61,815 bases of DNA from positions 1-61,815 of the forward strand of contig CAIOLO010000076.1 of NCBI GenBank assembly GCA_903859155.1, written 5' to 3'. Positions within the stretch are counted from its first letter, which is position 1, and every line of letters starts with the position of its first letter. The translations under genes and the position numbers were made by a program. Origin of the DNA: an uncultured beta proteobacterium (GTDB lineage Bacteria; Pseudomonadota; Gammaproteobacteria; Burkholderiales; SG8-39). Below, in pieces: positions 61,075 through 61,815 of the stretch. Below the pieces are notes generated by a model that searched no databases, was not told the DNA's origin, and worked only from the letters and a program-made list of their open reading frames with translations.

Positions 61075-61815
61075 TTATTTGAAGGTGTCCTTGTTCGCCG
61101 CCTTGGAGCGCGCCTCATCGACCGAGACTTTGCCTTCGGCCACCAGTTTTTGCAAATTCTGGTCCAGGGTCTGCATGCCGAACTGCTGCCCGGTCTGGAT
61201 GGCCGAATACATCTGCGCGATCTTGTTCTCGCGGATCAGGTTGCGGATGGCCGGCGTGCCCACCATGATCTCGTGCGCGGCGGCGCGGCCCTGCCCGTCC
61301 TTGGTCTTGCACAGCGTCTGCGCCACGATGGCCTTCAGCGATTCGGAGATCATCGCGCGGATCATTTCCTTTTCCGCGGCGGGGAACACGTCGACGATGC
61401 GGTCGATGGTCTTGGCAGCCGAGGAGGTATGCAGGGTGCCGAACACCAGGTGCCCGGTTTCCGCACCGGAGAGCGCCAGGCGTATCGTCTCCAGGTCGCG
61501 CATTTCACCCACCAGGATCACGTCCGGATCCTCGCGCAGCGCCGAGCGCAGCGCGGCATTGAACGACAGCGTGTCGCGGCCCACCTCGCGCTGGTTGATC
61601 AGGCATTTCTTGGATTCGTGCACGAACTCGATCGGATCCTCGATGGTGAGGATGTGGCCCTCCTCGACCTCGTTCTTGTGGTTCACCATGGCCGCGAGCG
61701 TAGTGGACTTGCCCGAACCGGTGGGGCCGGTGACCAGCACCACGCCGCGCGGCTGGTCGGCGAGTTCCTTGAAAATCATCGGCGCCTTCAACTGCTCGAG
61801 CGACAGGATCTTGGA
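61075..61815 (-). CDS. pilT: PilT twitching-motility ATPase, 5' end outside window
   Basis: The main type IV pilus retraction ATPase. About 246 residues are visible of 344 or so; the N-terminal PAS-like domain lies beyond the right edge and the frame stays open to base 61815. Walker A GPTGSGKST, Asp box LTIEDPIEFVHESK, Walker B LVGEMRDLETI, His box ETGHLVFGTLHTSSA, and the AIRNLIRE motif needed for retraction are present. The TTG at 61791 is internal. Confidence 0.96.
   Translation of the reverse strand, partial: SKILSLEQLKAPMIFKELADQPRGVVLVTGPTGSGKSTTLAAMVNHKNEVEEGHILTIEDPIEFVHESKKCLINQREVGRDTLSFNAALRSALREDPDVILVGEMRDLETIRLALSGAETGHLVFGTLHTSSAAKTIDRIVDVFPAAEKEMIRAMISESLKAIVAQTLCKTKDGQGRAAAHEIMVGTPAIRNLIRENKIAQMYSAIQTGQQFGMQTLDQNLQKLVAEGKVSVDEARSKAANKDTFK

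Noticed and set aside
1-61815. tRNA, rRNA, riboswitch or CRISPR candidates
   Set aside because: No T-arm/TTCGA pattern in a cloverleaf context, no conserved rRNA stretches, no cobalamin riboswitch box near the B12-type regulator and no regularly spaced repeat array were found on reading both strands.

Overview
The window reads as a GC-rich chromosomal segment of a betaproteobacterium, most likely Burkholderiales or a close relative. The support is local gene order rather than any single marker: mrdA-rodA-rlpA-dacC-dat-ybeD-lipB-lipA; polA next to a DUF2782 gene and a kinase-type thrB; HIT-DUF971-ubiE-Tim44-ubiJ-ubiB; livKHMGF; pilT-pilU; and two Bug/TctC periplasmic binding proteins. No tRNA, rRNA, CRISPR array or complete insertion sequence was seen. 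Both window edges cut a gene (PBP2 on the left, PilT on the right).

Layout. 1-8947: elongasome and cell-wall genes (PBP2, RodA, two tandem RlpA lipoproteins, a PBP5-like protein without its catalytic serine, a D-amino acid transaminase) running into lipoate synthesis. 9041-11086: a small XRE regulator, an FKBP, and a thioredoxin-like gene whose start codon overlaps that of a divergent DUF4197 gene. 11087-13017: an AT-rich island with a DUF1016/PDDEXK nuclease and an IS21 istB remnant. 13018-19232: Bug protein, polA, DUF2782, thrB, membrane protein. 19357-26941: ubiquinone-biosynthesis neighbourhood (ubiE, ubiJ, ubiB) headed by a truncated HIT gene and a large unknown gene. 27016-31219: a long inverted repeat, dsbD, cutA, an SDR and a ferredoxin reductase. 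31240-33889: a toxin-antitoxin island (yefM-yoeB, a RelE/ParE pair, DUF433/DUF5615 with an internal deletion, a toxin-gene fragment) with three integron attC-like structures and no visible integrase. 33912-39365: liv branched-chain amino-acid transporter and a cytochrome c. 39648-48154: ilvD, lgt, an LLM oxidoreductase, small proteins, an enoyl-CoA hydratase and a CoA transferase. 48562-58484: a second Bug protein, then the most distinctive system. 58498-61815: two small genes and the twitching ATPases pilU and pilT.

The most interesting system is 49655-58484. A MerR regulator with a CarH/LitR-type adenosylcobalamin domain (W149-x9-E159-H160 and E194-x-H196-x-x-G199) is divergent from one long, mostly overlapping gene string: folE2, a CFA-synthase-family methyltransferase, a truncated DUF2878 gene, DUF1295, lipocalin, acyl desaturase, FAD amine-oxidase-like protein, DUF1365 and a second CFA-family methyltransferase. 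Two near-identical 15-bp palindromes lie between them, one abutting the regulator's start codon. I infer a light- and B12-controlled membrane-lipid modification pathway; its product is not established by the sequence.

Genes with likely lost or altered function are frequent: the PBP5-like protein (A59 in place of serine), the HIT protein (no histidine triad), DUF5615 (middle missing), DUF2878 (C-terminus missing), an istB tail, a CoA-transferase tail and a toxin-gene head. Coordinates and motifs were read directly. Family names come from recognition of sequence patterns without a database search.
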